From NCBI GenBank assembly GCA_950295325.1, contig OX485805.1:37001501-37065500 (forward strand): a DNA stretch of 64,000 nucleotides, given 5' to 3'. The notes beneath the pieces are model-generated. The model saw only the letters and a list, made by a program, of their open reading frames with translations. It was not told the origin of the DNA and searched no databases. Made by a program: the position numbers and the translations under genes. The first letter of the stretch is position 1. Each line of letters begins with the position of its first letter. Shown here in pieces: positions 10,570 through 22,807 of the stretch. The DNA comes from Polytrichum commune. Its lineage: Eukaryota > Streptophyta > Polytrichopsida > Polytrichales > Polytrichaceae.

Positions 10570-12175
10570 ATTTAGGAGAAATTTGCAAGAGAAACTTTAC
10601 CGTGAGTCACCGCACTCATTACACAAGTAACCAATCGTGAATGAAACAATGTAACAAGAACTAAAATATGTCATCAAGGGGAAGGCTATGAGAGCACTAC
10701 ATGAACAACGCCCTATCAACCAGCCATGTTGCCCCTACATTCCACCTTCTTTCACCCGCCTTTGTCAACACTACAAAACTAAGCAATATGACTCCTCTTT
10801 GCATCATATGAAGGTTTTGTTAAACCCCTCTAAAGGTGAAGCAAATACAAGTGTGATCACTAGAACAAAAACAGACACTCGGTATCTACAAAACTCACAT
10901 TCTTCTACTAGTACCAAATATTCCAAGATTGAAGTTTCACTTGACTTGATTTGGTGAAAAAATAGGTAAAACATTGACATTGTATTTGATTGAATTTGAT
11001 TCTTGCAGGAGGGGAAATGTCTATGCTTGATTTCTTGGTTTTGATTTCTATTCATCTCGCTTACTAGATTTGGTCGGGCACGAAGTACGTAGGATGTTTT
11101 TGTTGTGTGTGTTTAACGAAAGAATGCATGTTGGTTCAAAGATTGCAAGAATTTAAACCTAGATGTAACCTGAATGTTGTTTATACATAGGCCAAATCAA
11201 ATCAAAACAAAATGTTTCCTATAAGAAGGTTTTGCTATGCTAGGATTTGCTTTTGAGTACTCTGTGGGCTATTGCCTACATGCTCTTATTGGGATTAGTC
11301 CAAGAGTTGGAATTTTGTTTTGTTGGATTGCATTCTAGTAAGGTGATAATGAGGATTTTAGAAGTCAATCTTGCAAAGGCGTGTTTCTTTCTATTTAAAT
11401 ATATTGTAGCTTATAAGAAGGTTTTGCTATGCCCGGGTTTCTTTGAGTACTTTGTGGACATTGCCTACTTACATCCTCTTACTGGGCTCAATTTAGGAGT
11501 TGGGCTTTGTTTTTGTTGGATTTCATTTTGAGAATATGATAAAGAGGATTTTAGACGTCAATCTTGCATACGCATATTTCCTCAGATTTGCTTAACTTAT
11601 ACACAAGCAAACATAAATTAATGTCTCTGATGTTTTCTATTGCTTGGATTGTTCAATGAAACTTTGGACAACAAAGTGAGTTTGTCTGTGTTTGGTTTCG
11701 TGCTTTTGATTAGATGGTGGGCATTGCATGTCTTATTTTCTTACTGAGTTGGCTTTTTGTTTTTAATATTCAATTGCGTTTTGGATTGGTAAATAGAGGA
11801 GTTTGGATGTAAATCTTGCGAACTCGTTTATAATCTTGCTAGATTCATGATACTCTTTCAGAAGTGTTTGAGGTACCTAGATTATAAACTGATTTCTTTT
11901 GTTACAATCACTTTTGTTAAAATTAGGCAGAATCTGTGAGCCTTCCCTTCCACCAAGATGGGAATTTGGCTCTTGTGGTTTGTTCTCTATTGACTTTCCT
12001 ACACATTGCATACATGTTGACAAGACAACCAATTCTCATGCGCAAATGAACATACAGTCATTTATAGTTGGGATGATAAAACGTCTCCAAATTGCATCTC
12101 ACGAGTCAAAGAGCATACAAATTGCCTCAAAAAAGAAATGGCACTACAAGTGTAATAGTAGAGTCTAAGCAAAAG
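10570..12175 (+). repeat. Copy of the F-box 3'-flank sequence, split by a 1.3-kb insertion
   Basis: Two separated blocks, 10570-10673 and about 11978-12175, match the continuous stretch 15362-15640 next to the F-box gene. The left block shares GCAAGAGAAAC-TTACC-TGAGT and ATGAATGAAACAA-GTAA. The right block shares ATTGACT(t/c)TCCTACACATT, CATGTTGACAA and CACGAGTCAAAGAGCA. The intervening 1.3 kb (10674-11977) is absent from the other copy, so it was inserted here or deleted there. Confidence 0.6.
11219..11830 (+). repeat. Degenerate direct repeat of about 195 bp inside the 1.3-kb insertion
   Basis: ATAAGAAGGTTTTGCTATGC recurs at 11221 and 11414. Each unit continues with TTGAGTACT-TGTGG, ATTGCCTAC, GAGTTGG-TTTTGTT and GAGGATTTTAGA-GTCAATCTTGCA. 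A third, more diverged unit runs from about 11695 to 11830. No conserved protein is encoded. Confidence 0.6.
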
Positions 12176-15100
12176 GTATAACATATGCATGTGTCAAATG
12201 CACATAAACAAAAGAAACTGCAACATTAACTTAGTTGAAGGTCATTCACTTTCTCATTGTTAGAGAGCCCTCATGTGGGCTCAATAACATCCATAATTTT
12301 TGGTAGTTACGTAAATTTTGTTAATCACATCTACCAAAATTCAATTAGTTTCTTGTCTAATTAGATGGTTCCTCTACTCAAGAATCCAAACTGAATCTCC
12401 ACAACAAGGGGGACAACGAACGGTGTGGGGACAATTTAGTGCAAGTGGAGAGTCTAGAATGAGGATCACCCTCAACAAGTGCAAAGGAGGGTTATTTGTT
12501 GAAGACCTCTCATTACATGAAGCTCTCAAATTTGTTTGCTTTTCCCTATGACTAAAGGTCCCTTCTCAAAAGTTTAAAAATGGAAGATTAGGAAGTGTTG
12601 TCATCAAAATTAGAGGTAGAAACCTTGTCGTCCGATTCATGAGAGTCGGAGTATCTATATGGAAACCTTGTGATGCAGAATTTAATCTTCTATTGCAAGA
12701 TACCGACATAATTTATGTTACTTCCCGCTCAAAATCTAACCCAAGCATATGTATTCGTCTCAAACATGTACATATTTGATGGGTATGCTTTGTATTTCTT
12801 TTGGGTACTAATGCATAAACCTGGCCTTCAAGTTTGGCATCACACATTCTTTTTCCATCTAGTAAGGACAAAAAGATTCTCCTTCTTGTGATCACCACAC
12901 TCAATGCAATCGCCTCAAGGGCCACCATTGCCATCACCATATATAGCTATTTGTGCATCCATTCAAGGATTGATAGGGAGAAAGATTTATAAATACAAGA
13001 GATAAGCTTGCATGGAGGAAAATATAAGGCAATCAAATGAGGTTTTGAGCTTGCCCTTTTGTGGAAGACTTCTTACACTACCTCATTGAGCAAATAGATC
13101 CTAAATTAATCATTGTGATTGACCAAAGTTGGTCCTCTTCTTAATCCTTAAACACTCAAGCAACCCGAAATGAGTTGCCACCTAATATTCTATTGGAAAT
13201 TGCGACCCACTAGGTGGCAACCTATATGGATGGAAAGGTTTATGTTGGTGTAAGGTGGTGCCCACTACCATGTGGGCCAAAATAACATACGAAAACCTTA
13301 TACTCCAAGCATGTAGGATTTTTTGTTAGGTTGGCATTGCTTCTTTTGGGAGGCGGTTCCATGTTTTGGTCAAATGTAGGAGCCAATATCTTTACAAATA
13401 ATGCCCAATTTGAGTGGGGTTTTTTTTTCCTTAGGACAGGGTGATGGTTGTGCAGAACTTGACCGGACGGATTTGGAAAAAACTTAGTGTACATGTTGCT
13501 TGCTCCATGAAAAAGGGGAAATCTCCCGAAATGACCTCATGTGGCCCCTCCAACTTTGAGGGTGATAGACTTCATCTAAATTTGCTCAAAAACCCCAAAT
13601 TTTTGGGAGTAGCTCATTTGTCATCCACATTATATATTATGGGAAAGTAGCTAGCTTTCTAAAATTTGTAGCATGACCAAAATGGTCATGAAACAAAAAC
13701 ATTCAAAGTTTTCTCTAGTTGCCTCCCGGATGAAGGCCATATTCACATGTCAATCTGACCTAGAAAATGTGGTCCGATTGACCTGAAATTTTCATGAAAA
13801 TTATATATGGTAGTCTAGTTCACATCCGTATGGTTGGATTTGAAGAAGAAAAAATTTTTTTTTGCTACATAATAAAAAATTTCAGCACTAGTGTTGGAGG
13901 TGCCCGAAAATGAAATGTGAAGGCTTGAACATTTAGGGGTTAAAACAATTTTACATCCTTCTTACACCGCCACTATGATTAATCACAGTGGTGGTATTTA
14001 ACACTTAATGTAACTGGATGGCACTTGTTACCACACTCACTTGTTCAAAAGTTAAAATGAGAAAATGATGGTGTTACTTTTACGCACTGCTACCTTAGTT
14101 TGGATGAAGATATCAAAATGAATTGCTGGAACTAGGAGGTTAAGGGTTAATGTGAGGTTTTGGGTTTTAGGACTCATGATTGTGCCACTTGACACAAGCA
14201 AATTATTATAACATGAATTTCTCTGGGTTGCTTGGCAGATACATTGTTGGCTCTTTATTTCCAAAGGGGTCATGAACATGACGGTATTAGTTAAGTTAGC
14301 TGGGTGTAATTTATTCTTGTGCAATCAAATTCATTTGCTTCTCAGAACCAAAAAGAAGAGAATGGATGGATGAAGCATACAATCAGATAATATATGTATG
14401 AAACAGCTTGGCAAGCGTTTTACAACATGTTGTGTAACCTAAGGAAACAGAGTGATCTGCTACTCGGAGAGTGTCAACGCCGCAGAGGTATCCTAAACAC
14501 AGGATTTAACAGCAGGTTTTGACAATGTATGCAATTTAGAGATGTTGCACCAATCTGTTTAGATCAAATTGCTCAATTTGCTCAATTTGACCGATAATTG
14601 GCCACAACTTTGCAAACATACACCAAGGAGATCTTCCAAGAGGAACCAATACACATCAAGCACTCAAGTGATAAGTGATGTCTTGATATGTGAATTAGTC
14701 TCATCGTCACAGCTAGCCCTAAACAAACTGCGCATGTTGTGGAGACCTCAAGCTCTTCTTTTCAGTGATCAGGTCCCTTGATTATTGAAGAAATTATCCA
14801 TCGATCTAAATGAATAAACTTGACTTTGTTGACTCAGTTGTTGAGATATAATAAAGCATGTCTGCACCGAGACAACTCATCGTATCCGCAACGTTAGAAT
14901 GCCATTCATAAGGAATTAGCGATCTTGTGTTGTCAAGCACCTGGCATGCAAGTTTAAACCTTCTCCCCCTAACATGACAAGATTAATCATGCATTAATGT
15001 TTTGCCCCCTCTTTCCCCTGTCAACTATTGAGAAATTTGTACCACACATGACCCTGTTTGGATACTCATGCAACCTACACACATCTTCTAGTTCAACGAT

Positions 15101-15361
15101 ACGATAGGGAGAGAAAAGCTTCACACATTCATCATGTTGACAAACATAAAAAGGAACCGATCTATCCCCTTGCTACTCCTACCTTTGATTACAATTTGTA
15201 TCCACAAGGGCAGGTCCCACTAGTGTGTCCTGTCTCTCACGTCTGGGGAGATGTGACCTTAAACTGCCCTCCGGCTCTCCTATATTGGATATGGGCAATA
15301 GCACAAAATTAATAACTATGCACTTGTGGGTGGTCCTCAATGCTGCATTTACTAATTTGTT
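12176..15361. other. Intergenic, no gene seen
   Basis: There is no exon-like or domain-like frame in 3.2 kb. Short inverted repeats occur at 13674-13694 (CATGACC/GGTCATG) and 13965-13997 (ACCGCCACT/AGTGGTGGT), both too small to classify. Confidence 0.5.
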
Positions 15362-15640
15362 GCAAGAGAAACCTTACCATGAGTGACGCACTCAGCACAC
15401 TTGTACCAACCATGAATGAAACAACGTAATAGGAACTAAAATGGTCTGTCATTCTGTATTGACTCTCCTACACATTCCATCATGTTGACAAATCAACAAA
15501 ATTTCATTCTCGCACTGGACATAGTCATTTACAGTGGAAATGGTAAAACATATAAAAAGTGCTCTGCACGAGTCAAAGAGCAAATAGATTGCCTTAGGAA
15601 GCAATGGCGCAGTAGCAGGGTGTCAGGAAAAGGTGTACTT
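15362..15640 (+). repeat. Duplicated segment beside the F-box gene
   Basis: This is the continuous partner of the split copy at 10570-12175 and lies just beyond the 3' end of the F-box gene on the minus strand. It may be the gene's old 3' flank copied elsewhere, or part of a dispersed repeat; the sequence does not decide. A 13-bp direct repeat (ATTCCTGTGTTAG twice) follows at 15643-15668. Confidence 0.5.
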
Positions 15641-15780
15641 CATTCCTGTGTTAGATTCCTGTGTTAGATGCCGACGGATCACAAGAAGAAATCATAAATT
15701 CCCAAGGGCCGTGGGTCGAATGGCACTGAGTACCATGGATACCTTTGGTAGTTACATGGAGGTTCTTGTAAGCCCTTACG

Positions 15781-16944
15781 CTAAAGAGAAACCTCCATAT
15801 GAATTCCACCGAATGGCATCTCCAGCTTCTGCCATACCTCGGTGGCCATGTTGAACAGAGCAAATCTCTCCGCCTTACCAATAATGCCTTCATCGTCAAA
15901 TAGCCAAGCATGCAGAAGGAAATATCCATTAAAGTGGCTGGCACGAATTTGTATCTCGCTTGGTGGGAGAAGATGATCCGAGGCAGAATCGAGCCAGCAG
16001 CATGTTTCAACAGGCATACAACTAAATTCCGTCCATTCATCTCCGACGAGCTCCCATACACGAATTTCACGGTTGTGTCCGTCGAACCCGTCTACAGTTA
16101 GTGAGAAAATACGGTCTTGCCAGGCTCCAATACAGGAATGCTGAAAACAACCATATGAGCTCTTCGAAAAAAGCCATGATAGTTGAAGTCGAATCCATAT
16201 ATCAGCCGACTCCATAACATACATTAGAATATCATTCATGCGCTGGATGTACAGAACACCATTCCCATACGCCACAGGGTTTGTTCGATTGCTTTCGTGA
16301 TTTCGCCAGAGGTAATAAGGTGCATCGAACATTTCCTCAGGCATCCGGGAGGGTCTTATTATCCACGTGTTGCTTCTCGAGTCATAGATTTGAGTGTTTG
16401 TGCCTACACTACCTTGGACCACCTTCCAAGCACAAGGTCTCACAGACCTATCCACAACCAAGCCGAACACAGAGTCATGTCGACTCTTCTGTGGTCTTGG
16501 AGGCAAACATGTCACCACTCTTGTATCAATATCAAATACTTGTAGCCGGTCTGACTGATCTTTGTAGAGGACGAGCCCTTGGGACCATTGTAGCAACCGA
16601 AATGAAAAAGACAAATTCGAAGGCATCCGAGTCGTGCTCCAGAGGCCAGTCGAGTGGTCACGAGCCAGCAAGAGAAATGTATGTTCACTCCCAAGCCATG
16701 ATTCCAGGAAAAAGAAGGGCTCAGGAATGGGACAACGATGCTTACAGCTCTCCTCCAGAAACTCACGATCGCCGGCCAAGCGATTCCACTCCTTGCACAC
16801 CAACCGATTCTGGAAGAACTCCCTTACGGGCAGCTTCACATACAGCAACCACTCCAAGCTAACATGGTGTTGGAGTTTACCCCAGAGCTTGGGGCCCATC
16901 CTCTTGCTAACACTCCCCTGCACGGCCTTCGAAGCCATCGCCAT
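15781..16944 (-). CDS. F-box protein, single exon, 387 aa
   Basis: Predicted substrate-recognition subunit of an SCF (Skp1-cullin-F-box) ubiquitin ligase. The F-box covers residues about 20-63: it opens with LW, has the core LPVREFF at 38-44, then RLVCKEWNRL at 47-56 and EFL at 61-63, which match the usual pattern of Leu-Pro-Val, Val-Cys-Lys-x-Trp and a closing Phe-Leu. The remaining 320 residues look like a plant F-box-associated or kelch-like beta-propeller region, with repeated aromatic Trp/Tyr strands (SNTWIIRP, VWELVGDEWTEF, TEVWQKLEMPFGG) but no complete kelch signature. The first ATG in frame is at 16944; the frame opens farther upstream only through a TTG codon, so I start at 16944 (an ATG at 16938 is also possible). 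It is intact, with no frameshift. The target is unknown. No neighbouring gene suggests a pathway. Confidence 0.86.
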   Translation of the reverse strand: MAMASKAVQGSVSKRMGPKLWGKLQHHVSLEWLLYVKLPVREFFQNRLVCKEWNRLAGDREFLEESCKHRCPIPEPFFFLESWLGSEHTFLLLARDHSTGLWSTTRMPSNLSFSFRLLQWSQGLVLYKDQSDRLQVFDIDTRVVTCLPPRPQKSRHDSVFGLVVDRSVRPCAWKVVQGSVGTNTQIYDSRSNTWIIRPSRMPEEMFDAPYYLWRNHESNRTNPVAYGNGVLYIQRMNDILMYVMESADIWIRLQLSWLFSKSSYGCFQHSCIGAWQDRIFSLTVDGFDGHNREIRVWELVGDEWTEFSCMPVETCCWLDSASDHLLPPSEIQIRASHFNGYFLLHAWLFDDEGIIGKAERFALFNMATEVWQKLEMPFGGIHMEVSL

Positions 16945-16983
16945 ACCTGTGCACGCACACAAGAACAGACAGAACAACCCTAA

Positions 16984-17050
16984 AACTTTTATATATATTC
17001 TTAACTTTAGTTAACTTTAGATATATATTCTTACTTTTAGTTAACTTTAG
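16984..17050 (-). promoter_or_regulatory. Candidate TATA box and duplicated 33-bp block upstream of the F-box gene
   Basis: On the minus strand TATATATAAAAG lies at 16997-16986, about 42 bp before the ATG. If used, the 5' leader would be only 10-20 nt. The block ATATATATTCTTA-TTTTAGTTAACTTTAG is present twice in a row (about 16988-17049), so a second TATA-like string lies 33 bp farther upstream. Assignment is by position only. Confidence 0.4.
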
Positions 17051-19522
17051 AATTACTCAAGTTAATTTTTACATATTTTCTTTACAAAAGCTATAAAAAC
17101 GAACCCTAGCCCTAAAATTATGAGGCGACGTGGCCGCCTCAGAGGGCGGCATTTCGGGAAAGGCCTTTTGGCCCTCCTCCTCGATGATTTATGTATCTCT
17201 ATAAGAAAACTTTAGTCCACGCTTAGTAAGGTTTGGTGCTTCTAAAAGGATCTCTTAGATGAACTATAAAAATGAACAAAATGAGGAGTGGCTTTGGGAA
17301 TATAAGGAAGGTTGAGGGAGGAGAGAAGAGACTATTGTCTCTCTCCTATAGTTGGGTGGTTCGAGCTCATAGTGATCATGATCTTGTGGTTAAATTGTAA
17401 AGCTTTTGTAAAGCGCAAAATTTGAAAGTGTCTCATGCACATTCATGCTTGTATTCTTCTTGTGTAAAAGAGGAGTGTGGCAACCTCTCCATTGTAGTGG
17501 CGTATTCTACAACCATTGCATGTGAACTTGAAGGCATCTAATGACTACAAGATATTCACTCCAATGTTGCCCCCGGTGTAGCATCAATGCTTACAAGCCG
17601 GTGCGAAGATTGTGGAAGATTTTGACTAGCACATCCCCGCTTCTAAACTGATGGATGCACTTGGAATTGTCTAGCCCCAATTGATGATACATTCCCACAA
17701 CACATGGCGGTCCTTGAAGTATTCTATGAGGTTGCCAAGAAGCTTGACTATAGGAATGTTGTACATGCACTCATTGATTCTCAACTTATTGATGTGCAAA
17801 TCTCTTTCTTTATGATGAGCATGAAGTCCAAATGCATGCGGGCAATGGATAATTTTGGGGATCTTAATCATGTGACCATGACTCGGGGGGTTCATTGGCG
17901 AAAAATAGTAGAACAACGTGCGATAAAAAATAAGGTCTAATATATTCATTGTAGATAAATTTTGTAAAAAATCTTACATATAATGTAAGGGGTTTTAAAA
18001 CAGTGAAAAAGGATTACATGTAAAATACCATCACACCTTTATTTTGAAAATACCATACCTTATAATCTTTTCTGCAAGGTAAATAGCCCCCCAATAAATA
18101 GGTCCCAAACGCACGTGTATGCAAAATATAAGAGGGAGTGAACCCCCCGAGGACCATGATATGTCATAAATTATCAATGAATGCATTGTTGGCTTCAAAA
18201 TTGTCCAGATTTCACAAGTTGGCCGAAATGGATGTATTTTGTGTAAATCATAATTGTTTTATGAACATTGAGTTTTATGAAGATAAAATTGAGGAACAAG
18301 TTGACTAACCATTTGAATTTGACGGTGCACATGCTCGAGGCGATCACACCCCTTACGTTTCATAACCACCTGCGATACAAATTTGCTACCCTATATTAGA
18401 TGGCATATGATAGATTTTATACATATACAAAACCAGTGATTACATCTTTGGTATATTTTTGAAGTTTTTAGTCATCATCATTTTGTAGTAATTTTTTTTA
18501 GTTCAATTTTGCGTCATTCTAGTTAGAAACGGCATGGTTTATAATAAAAGAACAAATCATTAAAGTTGGTTACCATTTCTTATTATACAATAGATACCGT
18601 ATATATCTAGTCATGAAAAAATTGATAGAATGTTGACCCATTTTGGTGATGCTTTATGTAGAAAGTATATATTTTTTTTATCGCACGTGGTGTTCAACTT
18701 GACAATAGAGTGCACCCCCTGGGTGCACATGTTTCCTCAAAACCATTGGCGGCTTGATAAATTCATGTTTGACGATGCATTTGTTGCATAAAAACAAGTG
18801 AAGGACAAGCATGCCATGCTTCCATGAGGTAATTTTCATTACCAACTTAACATGATTGTGTATGGCAATGTTAATTGCCTTGGTTGTTGTGAACTTTTTT
18901 TTTAAAAATTATGCATTAATGGAAATTGTAATTGGCCTTATGTGTTTGTCAAACACTAACTTGTGCCCATGATTTAGGAGTGCAAAAAGAAAGCAATGCT
19001 AGGGGCACTAGCAATTTGATGTAAAAGGTGAATGGTAATTTGACCACCATATTCCTATAAATTGAGCAAATTTCATCATCAGTCTCACATGGCCAATGTT
19101 AGTTACTTACGAAGCAACTTTGAGTATTGTTTCCTTGATGTCGGCCTATCTAACACCTACTTGTGAAACTAACAATAAATACAATGATGTTGGCCATTCA
19201 TTTAAGGCTATGTGTGAATTTTATGAAAACGATTAGCTTTTGAAATGCAAGTAGTGCATTGAGTTGCAATTGCGGAGTATTTTTTAAACTAGGGTTCAAG
19301 CCCCCTACAATGTTTTTGTAAGTAATCTTGTATTCTCATTGTGTGTTATAATGTTTTTGTACTTGTTAGAGGGGAGGTGAGAAATTGTTGGTTCGAATTT
19401 CAAGACACATATGTTCATGTTCTCCAAATACATTTCTATTGGCTTCATTAGCATGCACTTACATACATGTATATGGTTGATGTCATCGTACTATTCCTTT
19501 GCCCAACAAATTGTGTCTTCAT
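17051..19522. other. Intergenic, no gene seen
   Basis: AT-rich DNA without domain-bearing frames. The two overlapping frames at 17671-17949 (both strands) are about 80 codons with no recognisable motif. Confidence 0.5.
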
Positions 19523-19833
19523 CACTACACTAAATATGATATTTAGTGTTAGATACACTAAATACGAACACTACACTAAATATCACTAACCCTATGAAAG
19601 TAAGTAACATTAAATGTAAAATCAAACACTAAATATCATCTATGGTAATATGTGGAGGTTACATGCACGAATTTAGTGTTTAGTAGGAAAGAGGTGGCAA
19701 CAAGGAAGGCGGCGGCGGCGGCGCATTTATGTCTAAAACTAATTATCAAAGAATTGAAAATTAGTGTTGAGCATAGTAGGGTGGTTAAACACTAAATCTA
19801 ATCAAACACTAAATATCATACTTTGTGTAGTAG
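19523..19833. mobile_element. MITE with 27-bp terminal inverted repeats and internal ACACTAAAT repeats
   Basis: A 311-bp element. The left end ACTACACTAAATATGATATT and the reverse complement of the right end ACTACACAAAGTATGATATT agree over a 27-bp repeat with two mismatches. The interior contains many more (A)ACACTAAAT motifs in both orientations (about 19557, 19573, 19627, 19670, 19790 and 19805) and a GGC run at 19709-19724. It encodes nothing. The left end reads CACTACA, but the right end does not end in TAGTG, and I could not fix a target duplication, so the superfamily is open (CACTA-like is one option because of the subterminal repeats). Confidence 0.65.
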
Positions 19834-21699
19834 AAATCAATGTGAAAAAGAATCGCATTTGTATTCCCATTGTAGTTTTTTTTGACCACATTGATTTTCA
19901 ATTGCTATACGACTGCAGATGAGAAAATGATTGCGGTTCTTTTTCACATAATTTTTTACTAGTGCATATTCCTCTTTTATTTACTTTTCTTTTTTTGCCA
20001 AATTTTCCCCAAAACCTTTACCAATGTGCAGTAAAACCTTGCCTTGTTCACCACCCTATATACCTTTTAGTCTCAAAATGTTTAAATTGATTGTTGTGGA
20101 CATCAATGTGCATCACACATGTCACTTGTTGTTGCAATACATTTATTGATAAATTGATCATGTCAAGGCATCTATTATATTAAGCCGCTAGTGAATCCAG
20201 TGATATCATATTACATGTACATCAACATGTAATATATGTATGATTATGATCATAACTATGAACCACAATGACAAAGATTCAAGTAAAAAATAATATTTTG
20301 AAAGTTCATAAATTGTTTACGGTGACATTCTTAGTTGTATCAAAATCAATGTGCATCGTCAAAGTTAAGACATGAGATGTCTCCAAAAGCATGCAACATG
20401 AGTTTGTATTTACAAATATGCCTATGAACTTGGTTGCCCTATTATTGATTCCATAGATAGTCTCTACAATTCCTATATTATATAATAATAGTTTAAAACA
20501 TATTAATACATGAAATTGATTATTACCCTATGATTGCACATGCTATGAGTGATATATGAAGAGTATGTTTGCTACAGCTTGGGATGGAATTTGCCAATCT
20601 TTTGTAATGATGTACATTGAGGGGATTTTTAGAACTTGCCAAGACAATGTATTGAAGTCTTCCTTGAGACTTGGAATCAACATTATAACATATTCTAGAA
20701 AACTGGGTCGAATGACTTTACTTGCAATGAGTGTCACAAACCCCGTGCCCATAGAGGGATTGGTTTTACAATTTCAAATGAGTAAATTGATAATCAAGTC
20801 ATTTTTCAAGAATTAATTAATGCAATCCATTCATTATGAACAACAACTATTTGAGGATGAGATTGTCAAACATGAGTTCGAGCTCTTAGTAGTTTGTATC
20901 AATACGAGGTTGCATGGACCTTTCATGTATCATAATTTCATCTTCAAAGATGAATTGAAAGCTTGTAGGGTTTGAGTTGCTTAATTGTTGGTACATTATA
21001 CTTTAAACCAAATACTTTGTTAGTTCATTTAATCTTAAACCTTAGTTGTGTTGATGTGCAATTAACTTAGGCCACAAGCTCCTCAAACATATGTCTAAGG
21101 TTAATGTTGGTGTTAGTTTTTCATGCAATAATATGTAATTTAATGATTGAAATTGATTTTGAAGTCCACATTTATGATTAAGTAGTTACTTAGTAGGCCT
21201 TGTTGGCTCTTCTTTGTAATCTTGAGTTGAGTGGACACCTTCAAAAGAATGTAGGCATTATGAAAATTGTCGAGGGCAATTCTAAATGGATGTGGGCCCC
21301 ACCATAGAAAAATCCTTGAAACTTGGTTATAGGGAAATGCTCGTGTCACAATTTCTCTTATTTGTCCTTTAGGCCTTTATATGTTGGGCACCCTAGTGAC
21401 ACTTGTTTCATTGATATTGGTCTTCCTATTCCATGTCATGTATATTTATTTTAAAAAAATACTAATAAAATAAACCCATGTCATGAAAAAATTACATATC
21501 CACATGTCACATGTGTAAGTGCAAATTGTGATCGCATTAACAGTAGTGAAATAAGAAGTTATCTTACTCTCATATATTTGTGCACATAACCACCATCGAT
21601 TTCTCAACCATCTAAGTGTCGAGGTGACTAATCTACTTTATGGCCGGCTTCCATTCCCAAGAATCTAAGTGTTGAAAATATTGTGAGATTTTGAAGCCA
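19834..21699. other. Intergenic, no gene seen
   Basis: AT-rich, with no conserved frame on either strand and no clear repeat boundary. Confidence 0.5.
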
Positions 21700-21900
21700 A
21701 AAGTTACCAATGTCTAAAGTTTGCCATAGCCACTCATTTCGTCCACTCATTCCTCCTCACTTTAGCACTCAAAACCAAGACATGTGTACTATTAGTTCCA
21801 GCATGATCAAAAATCCGATACCTTTAGATTGTTGATGGGTTCTTGATCAGGAATAGGCGCCTCTACTATATAGGACATGGCAAAGGCTCCAAACCTTCAA
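21700..21900 (+). repeat. Interspersed repeat shared with 41205-41400
   Basis: Both segments carry CCAATGTCTA-AGT-TGCCATA, then a C/T-rich block, CACTTAGAACCA-like text, a run leading to GATCA/GATCGGGAATAGGCGCC and AAGGCTCC/AAGAAGCTCC. No coding potential. Class unknown. Confidence 0.5.
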
Positions 21901-22094
21901 AGTTGGTCACTTCGTGTGTGGTTTTAGGGAATTTACACGAGCATATAAGAAGGTTGGGTCGATTGTCGCCATGTACAAAGGAAAACCCCATAGAAACTCA
22001 TGTTGCGCCTACCACGTTAATCACAATGCAAGTGGCACTTCCTCCCCACATATCACATAGTTGAATGATCAACTCGTGAACAATAAGAAATTAT

Positions 22095-22233
22095 CCCCCC
22101 TCCCCCCCCCCAACACACACACAAATAGATAGATAGATAGATAGAAACTCCGGTCCCTGGGGTAGGGGCCGGCGTGAATAAAGTGTCCGTTCGTAATGCC
22201 AATAACCCGATGCCCAACACACACACACACATC
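22095..22233. repeat. Cluster of simple repeats
   Basis: A C-rich run (22095-22111), an (AC)n stretch, an (ATAG)5 tract at 22126-22145, and a further (AC)n tract at about 22217-22231. These make spurious poly-Cys/Val frames on the minus strand. Confidence 0.85.
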
Positions 22234-22807
22234 TAATAAGTAGCTCTCCCATCTCACATTGGGAGCCTTGAGGAGACAACTCGGAACCCTAAATTTGGGC
22301 AAGAAGGATCCAATCTATAAGGCCGGACAACGGCTCCAAAATCCCGGAATTCGTCATTTTGTGTGCGTTTTTTTTGTGTGTGGGAGTTGACATGTTGAGG
22401 GCCACTTCACACATGAGACTGAGAGCCCATGACCATTACACTTCAAGCACTCTCATTGGTGGAAAAGGCAGAGCCGGTCCAAGTTCGCTTCACACTATGC
22501 TTGAGGGACCAACGGAGTAAGTGAATGCAAGATGGATGTAAAGTCTACATGGATTCCTACATGACATCAAATGGATCATGTTTCATGGTCACTTGGATTA
22601 TTTTCAAAAACCACCTCTTAGAGGTAGGCCTAACACAAAACCGGGAGACCATGGCACTCCGAACGCTCCCCACCGTTGATTTATTCTATTTTATCATATG
22701 TGAGGACCCGCACAAATAGAAATGCATTGAAATAGCATTTGGTTGAGGGCATGGTCACATATGAGTTCACACTACACTTGAAGGTCCATGACCACACTAC
22801 ATGATGT

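Noticed and set aside
16945-16977. Longer N-terminus for the F-box protein
   Set aside because: The upstream codon opening the frame at 16977 is TTG, not ATG, and the added residues are not F-box-like; the first ATG is at 16944.
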